Made by a program: the position numbers and the translations under genes. From contig CP100465.1 of assembly GCA_024227995.1 (NCBI GenBank), positions 992,001 to 1,056,000 on the forward strand: a DNA stretch of 64,000 bases, in the 5' to 3' direction. The stretch is from Halomicrococcus gelatinilyticus. GTDB taxonomy: Archaea; Halobacteriota; Halobacteria; Halobacteriales; Haladaptataceae. The first letter of the stretch is position 1. The number at the start of each line of letters is the position of its first letter. Under the pieces are notes generated by a model that worked only from the letters and a program-made list of their open reading frames with translations, had not been told where the DNA came from and ran no database searches. Below are positions 43,633 through 52,158 of this stretch, piece after piece.

Positions 43633-43940
43633 TGCCGCAGGCGTGTATACCACCGTTCGGGCTTTTCTGACGACGTCCCACGACCTTCCGAGCAGCGCCG
43701 CAGCGGCGTCCGAGTAGTATCTCGCGAAGGCAACAGTTCGTGAAGGAGAACGTCGGGGGCCGACCGCAACTCCGTACCCCCGGGTCTATCCCGCAGTCGT
43801 CGAACTCGAGCAGCGAGCAGAAAAGAAATTTTGTCGTTTCAGTAAAGTATTGGCGATTAGAAAGCCTTCAATTTTAGGCTGGCCGAAAAAAGGTAAATAT
43901 GATGATAACTCTTTTCCGGGGGGAGTGCGAACCAACGCGT
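43633..43940 (+). promoter_or_regulatory. Regulatory region of the second ZIP gene, with DtxR/SirR-like palindrome
   Basis: No gene is seen in the 308 bases. At 43872-43889 lies TTTTAGGC-TG-GCCGAAAA, a palindrome with one mismatch resembling DtxR/SirR-type metal-regulator sites (TTAGG...CC-AA). An AT-rich GGTAAATATG follows and may be the TATA box. GGGGGGAG near 43918-43923 may act as ribosome-binding site before the ATG at 43941. Confidence 0.55.
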
Positions 43941-44744
43941 ATGGCGTTGCTGGCAAATCTCGTCTTCGTCTTCGTCGCAGGGTTGATAACCGCGCTCGCC
44001 ACGGGGTTGGGAGCGCTGCCGTTCTTTCTGGTCGACGACGTGAGCGACCGGTGGAACGTCGCTCTCTGGGGGCTGGCGTCGGGCATCATGGTCTCCGCGT
44101 CGGTGTTCGGCCTGATATTCGAGGGACTGGCCGAGGCGAACGGCGGGAGCGTCGTGGGCGTCGGGGTCGGGATGCTCGTCGGCGTCGTCCTCGTCGTCGT
44201 CAGTCACCGCCTCATCTCCGAAGCCGAGGTCGACCCGCAGCAGTACGAGGAGGCTGACTACAAGAAGCTCGTGCTCATCCTCGGCATCCTGACGGTCCAC
44301 AGCTTCCCGGAGGGGGTCGCGGTCGGCGTCTCGTTCGCCGATCTCGGGTTCGAAGGGGCGCAGATCGTCGGCATCACCGTCCCGCTGCTGGCCATCTTCA
44401 TGACCATCGCGATATCCATCCACAACATCCCCGAGGGCCTCGCCATCTCGATTCCGCTCCGGTCGATGGGCGTCGGCAAGTGGAAGATGGTCTGGTGGGC
44501 CGTCTTCTCCAGTCTGCCCCAGCCCATCGGCGCGCTCGTCGCCTACTACTTCGTCCGCGTCGCGCGGGAGTTCCTCCCGGTCGGGTTCGGCTTCGCCGCC
44601 GGCGCGATGATCTTCCTCGTCGCGCTGGAGTTCATCCCCGAGGCGCTGGAGATCGGCGAGGACCTGCCGGGCCAGGGCCACCGCGAACTGGTGTCGGGCC
44701 TCGTCGCCGGCGTGCTCCTGATGGTGCCGCTCGCCGTCCTCTGA
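43941..44744 (+). CDS. ZIP-family metal transporter (second copy type)
   Basis: A 267-residue membrane protein with eight hydrophobic segments. The metal-site motifs are HSFPEGVAVGVSFADLG and HNIPEGLAISIPLRSMGV, and segment 6-8 motifs GFGFAAGAMIFLVALEFIPE fit ZIP. It differs from the ZIP at 12829-13683: the two keep the metal motifs but share little elsewhere. The palindrome in its promoter suggests control by a metal-responsive repressor, so import of manganese, zinc or iron is likely. ATG at 43941 is preferred to 43899. Confidence 0.87.
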   Translation: MALLANLVFVFVAGLITALATGLGALPFFLVDDVSDRWNVALWGLASGIMVSASVFGLIFEGLAEANGGSVVGVGVGMLVGVVLVVVSHRLISEAEVDPQQYEEADYKKLVLILGILTVHSFPEGVAVGVSFADLGFEGAQIVGITVPLLAIFMTIAISIHNIPEGLAISIPLRSMGVGKWKMVWWAVFSSLPQPIGALVAYYFVRVAREFLPVGFGFAAGAMIFLVALEFIPEALEIGEDLPGQGHRELVSGLVAGVLLMVPLAVL

Positions 44745-44937
44745 CGCCGGGAGGACGACCGCTCCGACGGGCTGTCGGACGAGTGCCAGCCTGTTCTTCG
44801 CCCGGTCGACCTGCGGCGTGGTGGTCAGTGACACCCGGTCGTTCGTTCCGTGTCCACAAGCGGCGTCATCGAAGGGTACCGGGGCCAGCGCGTTCGATTT
44901 CGGTCGATTTAACGGGGCGGGTTGCGACGGTCTCCGC

Positions 44938-45903
44938 ATGGAACTGGACACCGTGCGGCTGGGGGAGACCGGGACCTACGTGAGCGAACTGGCGTTCGGA
45001 ACGTGGCGGTTCGGCCGCGAGAACGACGAGGGCGAGGTCGAGATCGACGAGGAGCGGGCCCACGAACTGCTCGACGCGTACGCCGACGCGGGCGGTAACT
45101 TCGTCGACACCGCCGACATGTACGGTGGCGGCGACAGCGAGCGGTTCATCGGCAACTGGCTCGCCGACCGCGACAGGGAGGACTTCGTCCTCGCGTCGAA
45201 GGTCTACTGGCCGACGCGCCCCGACGACCCGAACGGCGGCGGCCTCTCGCGCAAGCACCTCCGCCGCCAGATCGACCGCATCCTCGACCGCCTCGGCACG
45301 GACTACGTCGACCTCCTGTACGTCCACCGCTGGGACGACGACACGCCCGCCGAGGAGTTCATGCGCACCCTCGACGGGTTCGTCCGCGAGGGGAAGGTGA
45401 ACTACCTCGGCACGTCGACGCTCGAACCGAACGCCTGGAAGGTCGCGATGGCCAACGAGATGGACTACGAGCCGTTCCGGATCGCCCAGCCGCGGTACAA
45501 CCTCGTCAACCGCGAGACCGAGCCGAACTACCTGCCGATGTGCGAGGCGTACGGCCTCGGCGTCGTCCCCTGGTCGCCGCTCGCCGGCGGCTTCCTGACG
45601 GGCAAGTACAGCCGCGGCGAAGAACCCCCGGCGGGGTCGCGCGGGGCGACCGACCAGCAGTTCTGCGACTCCTACCTCACCGACGAGAACTTCGACGTCC
45701 TCGAGGAGGTCGAGGCCGTCGCCGACGAGGTCGGTGCTTCGCCCGCAGCGGTCAGCCTCGCCTGGCTGCTGGACCACGACGCGGTCACCGCGCCCATCGT
45801 CGGCGCGCGCACCGTCGACCAGCTGGCGGAGAACCTCCGCGCGACCGAGATAACCCTGTCCGACGAGCAGTTCGCACGCCTCGCCGACGCGAAGTCGGCC
45901 TGA
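44938..45903 (+). CDS. Aldo/keto reductase
   Basis: A 321-residue NADPH-dependent TIM-barrel enzyme. The catalytic tetrad is visible: Asp and Tyr in FVDTADMYGGGDSE near residue 60, Lys in LASKVYWP near 84 and His in LLYVHRWDDD near 122. The cofactor loop includes VPWSPLAGGFLTGKYSRG near 205 and PIVGARTVDQLAENLRA near 285. The substrate is unknown. A TATA-like GATTTAAC lies about 32 bases before the ATG. Confidence 0.9.
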   Translation: MELDTVRLGETGTYVSELAFGTWRFGRENDEGEVEIDEERAHELLDAYADAGGNFVDTADMYGGGDSERFIGNWLADRDREDFVLASKVYWPTRPDDPNGGGLSRKHLRRQIDRILDRLGTDYVDLLYVHRWDDDTPAEEFMRTLDGFVREGKVNYLGTSTLEPNAWKVAMANEMDYEPFRIAQPRYNLVNRETEPNYLPMCEAYGLGVVPWSPLAGGFLTGKYSRGEEPPAGSRGATDQQFCDSYLTDENFDVLEEVEAVADEVGASPAAVSLAWLLDHDAVTAPIVGARTVDQLAENLRATEITLSDEQFARLADAKSA

Positions 45904-45952
45904 GGTCCCGGCGGGCGAGAACCTTAACAGGGGTGCGACCCAAGGTGGGTAC

Positions 45953-46489
45953 GTGTACAGGTCGCGGCTCCTGCTCGGCATCGCTGCCGTCTTCGCCGGA
46001 ATCACGGTCTCGCTGAGCATCCTCGGGTTCGTCTACAACCTGTTTCTGCTCGTGTTCGCCGTGCCGTTCGCCCTGACGACGGCGATCCTGTGGTACCACG
46101 CCACGGGACGACTCGCCAAGCGCGTCCGCGAGCGCGAACTGTGGGAGGAGCAGCGGCACGGCTTCGGTCCCGACCCGCGCGCCGCCGGTTCGCGAGCGCG
46201 CGAGAGAGCGCGCCAGCAAGCGCGCGGACCAGGGGGACCAGGCCCGGGGAACGCCCGCGACCGGGCGCGGCAGCGAGCAGGGCGACGCGCCCCCGTCGGA
46301 GAACCGTCCGGTCCGAGCGTGCCGGAGGCCTACCGCATCCTCGACCTCGACCCCGGGGCCGACGACGAGACGATCCGCGAAGCCTACCGCGAGAAGGTCA
46401 AGCGCGTCCATCCCGACAGCACGGACGGGAGCGAGGAGGCGTTCAAGCGCGTGAGCAAGGCCTACGAGCGTCTCAACGACGACCACTGA
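45953..46489 (+). CDS. Membrane-anchored DnaJ-domain protein
   Basis: A 178-residue protein. Residues 1-45 hold two hydrophobic segments (LLLGIAAVFAGITVSLSILG, LFLLVFAVPFALTTAILWY); an Arg/Gly-rich linker (about 50-115) follows; the C-terminal J domain is EAYRILDLDPGADDETIREA then VKRVHPDSTDGS with the HPD motif that stimulates DnaK. It probably recruits Hsp70 to the inner membrane face. The start codon is GTG at 45953. Confidence 0.87.
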   Translation: MYRSRLLLGIAAVFAGITVSLSILGFVYNLFLLVFAVPFALTTAILWYHATGRLAKRVRERELWEEQRHGFGPDPRAAGSRARERARQQARGPGGPGPGNARDRARQRAGRRAPVGEPSGPSVPEAYRILDLDPGADDETIREAYREKVKRVHPDSTDGSEEAFKRVSKAYERLNDDH

Positions 46490-46741
46490 GTGCCGTCGGA
46501 CCCCGCAGAACGGTTCCTGAGGTGATACGACGAACGGGGAACCGTGCCGCGACGCGGGAGAATCCGATTATCACTCGTCGTATCTACCGGATGGATTTAT
46601 TACAGAGGCTCCGCAACGTCTCGGGTAACCAGATATGTCTACGTCATCGCATCCGGCCCGAGTCCTTCAGGACGGTCGGCGTCTACGCTCTCCAGTATCT
46701 TCGACCGCCGTGTCGTGGCCGAGCGGGAGTGATTCCGGCCG

Positions 46742-48178
46742 ATGAGTTCGAGTCGGCTCACGGTCGTGGCGACGCTGATGCTGGTGGTCGCGTTCGCCGC
46801 CGGAACGTTGCTCACGCCAGGCGTCGTCGAGGGCAAAGGCGCATCGTTCACGAAAAGCGTCGTCAATGAAGAACGGGGCGACATCTTGTACATCACCGTC
46901 CGCTCGGGCAAGAAAGCGACCGTCAACATCGGAGGACCTGGAAACGGATTCTGGGTGCAGGTCGAGGGTGTCAAGGGCAAGACAACTATCGGTTTGAACA
47001 CGTATGAGACAGGCGCGAAAGTCAAAAACAAGAGTTCACTAGTCGTTTCGGGTCCAGAGAAAAAAGTCCATGTGCACAGGTGGTCCCAGGTTGGACCGCT
47101 CGATCCAAACACGTACGATATGAACGTAACCGTCGATGGGTTCGAAGAGGACAAAGGTTGGTTCACGATAAAAGAACGACACACGAACGGGGCCAAAACG
47201 TTCGTCATGCCATCAACGGTAGATCTCGACAATGTCGATACGTTAGACGAACTAAAAAAGAGGATAGTCCAACCGAAGGACAACAGAATCGCACACGAAG
47301 ATAGATTTGTCCTTGCCCTAAACGCATCGGGAATAACGGGCTTCATTGATTCGTTCAAGCACACAGAGGGAGTGTCCCTTACCTTCCATGAGACCAACAC
47401 TGAGCCGAACACCACACCGAACGAGTTCCACGCGGACGACATTGCGTCGGACCGGACGTTCGTCGACGAAGAAAACGACATCACGTATTTCGTTGTTGAT
47501 ACGACAGACCACAACATCGAACCGAACGACAGGTACAACGTAACGTTCGCGCTCAGTGGGTCCAATCCACTACTAAGGCCGGACGAAAAGGAAACTGCCA
47601 CAACGACGTTCCAGGTCGTCGAACGGAAGGCAGTCCTCGACTACGTCGGTGACTCTGTCGTGGTCAATGGCAAAACGGAAATTACGGGGTCGACGAGCCT
47701 GGCACCGGGGAGCAAGATTCGCTTAACTGCGTACAAGAACCAGAAGAATCGATTCTACAAGGGACCGAAGGAAGTGACGGTCAAAGCAAATCACACGTTC
47801 AGCACGACGGTCGACTTTAGCGACGTTCCACGTGGTACAGAATTCACGTTCAAACTCGTCGGTCCCAACAAGGACTTGAAAAAGACAGTTCGAGGCGTCG
47901 TCGCCCCGCAACGGCAGACGACCACCACCACGACAACCACCACGACGACGACAACGACCACGAACACCACCACCACCACGAACACCACCACCACGAACAC
48001 CACCACCACGAACACCACCACCACGAACACCACTACCACGCCGACGACGCGCATCTCTACCCCGGACCCGATAACGCCCCAGACCGTCTCGAACGGCGGC
48101 CTCCCGGGATTCGAGGCTACGACGGCGGTCGTCGCACTGCTCGCCGCGGCACTGCTCGCCGTCAGACGGTCGGAGTAA
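46742..48178 (+). CDS. PGF-CTERM surface glycoprotein with BGTF-like domain
   Basis: A 478-residue secreted protein. It has a Sec signal peptide (MSSSRLTVVATLMLVVAFAA), a beta-rich ectodomain typical of haloarchaeal BGTF surface proteins (EERGDILYITVRSGKKATVN, RGTEFTFKLVGPNKDLKKTV), a Thr/Asn tract of about 45 residues and a C-terminal LPGFEATTAVVALLAAALLA + RR, a PGF-CTERM sorting signal processed by archaeosortase. Several NxS/T sites and the NTT runs in the tract suit N-glycosylation. The base composition is lower in GC and richer in Lys codons than its neighbours, as in variable surface genes. Confidence 0.85.
   Translation: MSSSRLTVVATLMLVVAFAAGTLLTPGVVEGKGASFTKSVVNEERGDILYITVRSGKKATVNIGGPGNGFWVQVEGVKGKTTIGLNTYETGAKVKNKSSLVVSGPEKKVHVHRWSQVGPLDPNTYDMNVTVDGFEEDKGWFTIKERHTNGAKTFVMPSTVDLDNVDTLDELKKRIVQPKDNRIAHEDRFVLALNASGITGFIDSFKHTEGVSLTFHETNTEPNTTPNEFHADDIASDRTFVDEENDITYFVVDTTDHNIEPNDRYNVTFALSGSNPLLRPDEKETATTTFQVVERKAVLDYVGDSVVVNGKTEITGSTSLAPGSKIRLTAYKNQKNRFYKGPKEVTVKANHTFSTTVDFSDVPRGTEFTFKLVGPNKDLKKTVRGVVAPQRQTTTTTTTTTTTTTTTNTTTTTNTTTTNTTTTNTTTTNTTTTPTTRISTPDPITPQTVSNGGLPGFEATTAVVALLAAALLAVRRSE
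47918..48046 (+). repeat. Thr/Asn-rich simple repeat (ACC/ACG codons, 15-base units)
   Basis: In-frame tract encoding runs of Thr interrupted by Asn (TTTTN), built of near-identical 15-base units (NTTTT) such as AACACCACCACCACG in the second half. It creates consecutive N-T-T sequons. It is coding sequence in frame and may change length by slippage. Confidence 0.9.
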
Positions 48179-48237
48179 CTGTCCGATAATTTTTATACCA
48201 TGACTGAAGATATCTCAACGAACGCACGTCCCCTATC

Positions 48238-49233
48238 ATGATACGGGAAATGGACGAGTCCGACTTCGCCGCGTTCGTCGCCGACATCTGGGAGCAGCAG
48301 GGCTGGAACACCCAGGTCACCGAGAAGTCCGGCAAGGCGTTCGTCGCGCTCCAGCGCGACGGCGCCGAGGGGCTCATCTGGGCCACGACCGGGAGCAGTG
48401 GCGACGTCAGTGGCAAGGCGCTCCAGCAGTTCGTGCAGACCGCCCAGGAGTACGGACTCGACGAGGGCGCGGTCGTAACTGCCGGCCAGTTCAGCGACGA
48501 CGCCGAACGTATCGCCGACCAGGCGGGGGTCGATCTCGTCGACGGCGAGAAGCTACGGACCATCGTCGAGGCCCGCGAACTCCACGACCTCGTGGAGAAG
48601 TACGGGGGCGGCAGCGGTAGCGGCGGCGGTGGTGGCGGAGACGGTGACGACGACGGTCCCGGCCTCCTGGACCGGCTTCCGGTGGACGACCTCCCGGACG
48701 TTTCGGCGAAGGCGGTCGGCGGCGTCGTCGTCGTCGCCGTCCTCGCTGTGGTCGCGTTCGTCGTCGTCGGCCCGACCATCCTCGGCACCGGCGGCAACGT
48801 CCAGGAGCAGTCGTTCAACGTGACGTCGACGTCGTCGGTGTCGGGCAACGAGACGAAGGCGCTCGACGTGACGTGGAACGCGAGGACGACGACCGAACTC
48901 GAACCGGAGAAGAACGTCGTCTACCAGGCACGGGACGGCCAGCAGTTCGTCGTCGTCCAGTTGAACGTCACGAACACCGGGCAGGGGACCGTCGGTCTCC
49001 GTCAGGAAGGATTCCGGCTCCGGGCGAACGGGACCGTCCACGGCCACCAGCCGCTGACGAACGCGAGCGGGTTCGAAGTGGGCGTCCTCGAGCCGGGCAA
49101 GTCGATGAGCACCTGGACCGTGTTCTCCGTCGACGAGGGCGTGGCGAACGCGACGCTCGTCGCCGATGGGGGCGTCTACGGCGACGTCGCGGTGCGGTTC
49201 CAGCGGGACGCCGACCTCGAAGTCGGCGCGTAA
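48238..49233 (+). CDS. Membrane protein with degenerate Mrr-like domain and extracellular DUF4352-like domain
   Basis: A 331-residue protein. Residues 1-115 resemble the Mrr restriction-endonuclease fold (FVADIWEQQGWNTQVTEKSG, GALQQF-type helix, DGAVVTAGQFSDDAERIADQ), but the PD-(D/E)xK acidic and lysine residues are not found where expected (KAFVALQRDGAEGLIWATTG). A Gly/Ser/Asp linker and one membrane helix (about 165-185) follow, then a beta-sandwich ectodomain (QFVVVQLNVTNTGQGTVGLR) with several N-glycosylation sites. It may sense nucleic acid or act structurally. The start is ATG at 48238. Confidence 0.75.
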   Translation: MIREMDESDFAAFVADIWEQQGWNTQVTEKSGKAFVALQRDGAEGLIWATTGSSGDVSGKALQQFVQTAQEYGLDEGAVVTAGQFSDDAERIADQAGVDLVDGEKLRTIVEARELHDLVEKYGGGSGSGGGGGGDGDDDGPGLLDRLPVDDLPDVSAKAVGGVVVVAVLAVVAFVVVGPTILGTGGNVQEQSFNVTSTSSVSGNETKALDVTWNARTTTELEPEKNVVYQARDGQQFVVVQLNVTNTGQGTVGLRQEGFRLRANGTVHGHQPLTNASGFEVGVLEPGKSMSTWTVFSVDEGVANATLVADGGVYGDVAVRFQRDADLEVGA

Positions 49234-49313
49234 GGAGCAGTATATATCGATTCCAAGGGCTCGGAACTGTAACGCGGGCAAGGCTTTTGACCGGTGGGGA
49301 CTAAGCGGCGCTC

Positions 49314-50957
49314 ATGAGCGCTGACCGCGCCGCCTTGCAGCGCGCTCTCGAACGCGGGGAGCAGGAGGGCGGCAGCGTGGAATTCAAGGAGCGGCTCACG
49401 AGGGAGATCCACCTGGCCGACGGTCGCATGGAGAGCCTCGCTGCGCAGCTTCGGCATCGCGTCCTCTCCGGCGACGGCGAGGCGACGTACGTCGTCGGCG
49501 TGACCGACGACGGGGGACTCGCCGGTATCGACCCCGACGCATTCTCCGAGTCGATGGACGTCCTGTCGCTTTTGGCCGAGGAGGCGGGCGCCCACATCGA
49601 GGACGTCCAGACGTGGGGCATCGACGGCGACGAGTCGAACACCCGCGCGATGGCCCGCGACAGCGGCGGCGGACTGGTCGGCGTCGCCACGGTCCGAGAG
49701 GGAGCCGTCCTGGAGACCGACAGCGACCACATCGTCGTCGGGACGGCGGGACACGTCGACCACGGCAAGTCGACGCTGGTCGGTAGCCTCGTCACCGGCC
49801 AGGCCGACGACGGCGAGGGCGGCACCCGCGGCTACCTCGACGTGCAGCCCCACGAGGTCGAGCGGGGACTGTCCGCCGACCTCTCCTACGCCGTCTACGG
49901 GTTCGGGGACGAGGGACCGGTCCGGATGGACAACCCCCACCGGAAGGACGACCGCGCGCGCGTCGTCGAGGAGAGCGACCGCCTCGTCTCGTTCGTCGAC
50001 ACCGTCGGCCACGAACCCTGGCTCCGGACCACCATCCGGGGACTCGTCGGCCAGAAACTCGACTACGGCCTGCTCACCGTCGCAGCCGACGACGGCCCGA
50101 CGAAGACGACCCGCGAGCACCTGGGCATCCTGCTGGCGACCGAACTGCCGACCATCGTCGCCATCACGAAGGTCGACGTCGTCGACGAGGAGCGGGCCCT
50201 GGAGGTCGAGCGCGAGGTCGAGCGCCTGCTCCGCGAGGTCGGCAAGACGCCGCTACGCGTGGAACGCCACGGCGTCGACGTCGCCATCGACGAGATCGGC
50301 GACGGCGTCGTCCCCGTGCTCGGGACCAGCGCCGTGACGATGGACGGACTGGACGACCTGGACGCCATGTTCGAGCAGTTACCGAAGACGACGGCCGACA
50401 GCGGCGAGTTCCGGATGTACGTCGACCGCACCTACAGCGTGACGGGCGTCGGCGCCGTCGCCAGCGGCACCATCAACTCCGGGTCGGTGGAGGCCGGCGA
50501 CGAACTCCTGCTCGGCCCGATGCCCGACGGCGGATTCCGCGAGGTGGAGGTCCGCTCCATCGAGATGCACTACCACCGCGTGGACGAGGCGAAGGCCGGC
50601 CGCATCGTCGGCATCGCGCTGAAGGGCGTCCGCGAGGCCGACGTCGAGCGGGGGATGGTCCTCCTGCCGGTGGACGCCGACCCGACGCCGGTCCGCGAGT
50701 TCGAGGCCGAGGTGATGGTCCTCAACCACCCGACCCGCATCGGCTCCGGTTACGAACCGGTCGTCCACCTCGAGACGGTCAGCGAGGCAGCCGTCTTCGA
50801 ACCCGAGGGCGGCCACCTCCTGCCGGGCGACCGCGGGTCGACCACCGTCCGGTTCAAGTTCCAGCCCTACCTCGTCGAGGAGGGCCAGCGGTTCGTCTTC
50901 CGCGAGGGCCAGAGCAAGGGCGTCGGCACCGTGACCGACGTGACGCCGCTCGAATAG
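49314..50957 (+). CDS. GTPBP1-type translation-factor-like GTPase
   Basis: A 547-residue GTPase of the EF-Tu superfamily. Residues 1-135 are an N-terminal domain (GGSVEFKERLTREIHLAD, GEATYVVGVTDDGGLAGI) like that of GTPBP1. G motifs follow: GTAGHVDHGKST at 143-154, DTVGHEPWLR and TKVDVVDEE. Two EF-Tu-like barrels end the protein (GTINSGSVEAGDELLLGP, VRFKFQPYLVEEGQRFVFRE). In eukaryotes GTPBP1/2 assist ribosomes and mRNA turnover; the archaeal role is less known. TATA-like AGTATATATC lies upstream near 49239-49248. Confidence 0.88.
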   Translation: MSADRAALQRALERGEQEGGSVEFKERLTREIHLADGRMESLAAQLRHRVLSGDGEATYVVGVTDDGGLAGIDPDAFSESMDVLSLLAEEAGAHIEDVQTWGIDGDESNTRAMARDSGGGLVGVATVREGAVLETDSDHIVVGTAGHVDHGKSTLVGSLVTGQADDGEGGTRGYLDVQPHEVERGLSADLSYAVYGFGDEGPVRMDNPHRKDDRARVVEESDRLVSFVDTVGHEPWLRTTIRGLVGQKLDYGLLTVAADDGPTKTTREHLGILLATELPTIVAITKVDVVDEERALEVEREVERLLREVGKTPLRVERHGVDVAIDEIGDGVVPVLGTSAVTMDGLDDLDAMFEQLPKTTADSGEFRMYVDRTYSVTGVGAVASGTINSGSVEAGDELLLGPMPDGGFREVEVRSIEMHYHRVDEAKAGRIVGIALKGVREADVERGMVLLPVDADPTPVREFEAEVMVLNHPTRIGSGYEPVVHLETVSEAAVFEPEGGHLLPGDRGSTTVRFKFQPYLVEEGQRFVFREGQSKGVGTVTDVTPLE

Positions 50958-50988
50958 GCTTTTCTCCCCGGCGTTCGCACGTTCCGGT

Positions 50989-51387
50989 ATGACTCGTCGC
51001 GCCTCGCAGTCCGACCGCACACGACAGCGCAGACGGCCACAGCGCGGACGGCCGTCAGAAGCCCGCGCGCTGCTGGACGTGACGACCGTCGCGAAGGCGT
51101 TCGTGGCGCTGCTCTTCCTCGTGAGTCTCGTGGCGTCCGTCCAGTTGCTCCGGGCGGAGGGAACGGCCGTGCTCGTACGGGTCGTGGCGACGCTGTACGT
51201 CACCGGCCTGCTCGTGGTCGGCGTGTTCCGGGACGTGACGGGAACGCAGTGGTGGCGCGCCGCGTTCTTCGGCGGGATGGTGGCCTATGGCCTCGTCGAG
51301 TACCTCCGTGCCGGGGGCTGGTTCAACCTGCTGTTCGTCGTCGCCGGTGCGGCGATGCTGGTGACACTCGCGCTCGAACGGCGGTGA
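50989..51387 (+). CDS. Membrane protein of unknown function
   Basis: A 132-residue protein with an Arg-rich N terminus (TRRASQSDRTRQRRRPQRGR) and four hydrophobic segments after residue 35 (TVAKAFVALLFLVSLVASV, VLVRVVATLYVTGLLVVGVF, AAFFGGMVAYGLVEYL, LLFVVAGAAMLVTLAL). No family is recognised. It is 31 bases after the GTPBP1-like gene and may belong to its operon. Confidence 0.6.
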   Translation: MTRRASQSDRTRQRRRPQRGRPSEARALLDVTTVAKAFVALLFLVSLVASVQLLRAEGTAVLVRVVATLYVTGLLVVGVFRDVTGTQWWRAAFFGGMVAYGLVEYLRAGGWFNLLFVVAGAAMLVTLALERR

Positions 51388-51408
51388 CCGGTACCCTCGG
51401 CGCAGCGG

Positions 51409-52086
51409 TCAGCCGTCGAGCCACGGCGGGTCGCCGAGCGGGTGGAGCGTCTCGAACGCGAAGTGGGGTTCGGGGTCCGGGGCGAGCGACGGGTCCGCCG
51501 GCACCCAGACCGAGCGGAGGCCGGCGGCGTGCGCGCCGGCGACGTCGCTGTCGAGCGAGTTGCCGACGTGGACCGTCCGGTGGGCCGTCGCGTCGAGGTC
51601 GGCGAGCGCGCGCTCGAACGGCTCCGGGGCCGGCTTCGCCGGGGCGTCGTGGCCCGCGAACACGGTCGTCTCGACGCGGTCGTCGATGCCGAGCGCCGCC
51701 ATCTTCGTCCGCTGCATCTCCGGCGCGCCGTTGGTGACGACGCCGACGGCGTGGTCGCGCGCGAGGGCGTCGAGCGCCGCGGACGCGCCCGGACAGAACC
51801 GCACGCGCGAGTGGTCGCGGACCTCGGCGAACGCGTCGGCGACCGCGCGGCCCGTCGCGGCGTCGTGCCCCCGCTCCTCGGCGATGGCAGCGAAACACGT
51901 CGCCCGCAGTTCCGCCACGGTGTCGCCCGCTCCCAGGAACTCGTCGTAGCGAGCGTGATAGTCGGCGAGTTCGAAGAAGGGGTCGACGCCGCACCGTTCG
52001 AACGACGCCGCGAGCACCTCGCGGGAGTCCTGCTCGTACTCACAGAGGGTGTCGTCCAGGTCGAACAGGACGGTGTCGACGGTCAT
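51409..52086 (-). CDS. HAD-superfamily hydrolase
   Basis: A 225-residue HAD protein. Motif I is TVLFDLDDTLCEYEQD at residues 5-20, motif II is VVTNGAPEMQRTK near 117, motif III is the Lys of APAKPAPEPF and motif IV is HVGNSLDSDVAGAHAAG. The small helical cap is of the C1 type found in dehalogenase/phosphatase-like enzymes. The substrate is unknown; the DDT in motif I is typical of phosphatases acting on small molecules. Confidence 0.85.
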   Translation of the reverse strand: MTVDTVLFDLDDTLCEYEQDSREVLAASFERCGVDPFFELADYHARYDEFLGAGDTVAELRATCFAAIAEERGHDAATGRAVADAFAEVRDHSRVRFCPGASAALDALARDHAVGVVTNGAPEMQRTKMAALGIDDRVETTVFAGHDAPAKPAPEPFERALADLDATAHRTVHVGNSLDSDVAGAHAAGLRSVWVPADPSLAPDPEPHFAFETLHPLGDPPWLDG

Positions 52087-52158
52087 CGTCCGGCCGTTCG
52101 GTCCGTGGTCGGAAAAACTGGACGCCTCGCGCTGGGCGACGTTCGGGTCGTCGTGCGG

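Noticed and set aside
46490..46741. Possible small gene between DnaJ and the surface glycoprotein
   Set aside because: Open frames here lack haloarchaeal composition; the region contains an AT-rich TATA-like GATTTATTAC near 46591 and is treated as promoter DNA.
47918..48046. Repeated units in the surface protein gene, at first glance CRISPR-like
   Set aside because: Units of about 15 bases have no spacers, lie inside an open frame and encode Thr/Asn; there are no cas genes nearby.
48200..48241. Short open frame (13 codons) overlapping the start of the 48238 gene by ATGA
   Set aside because: The probable TATA box TTTTATAC is at 48190-48197, so transcription would start after its ATG.
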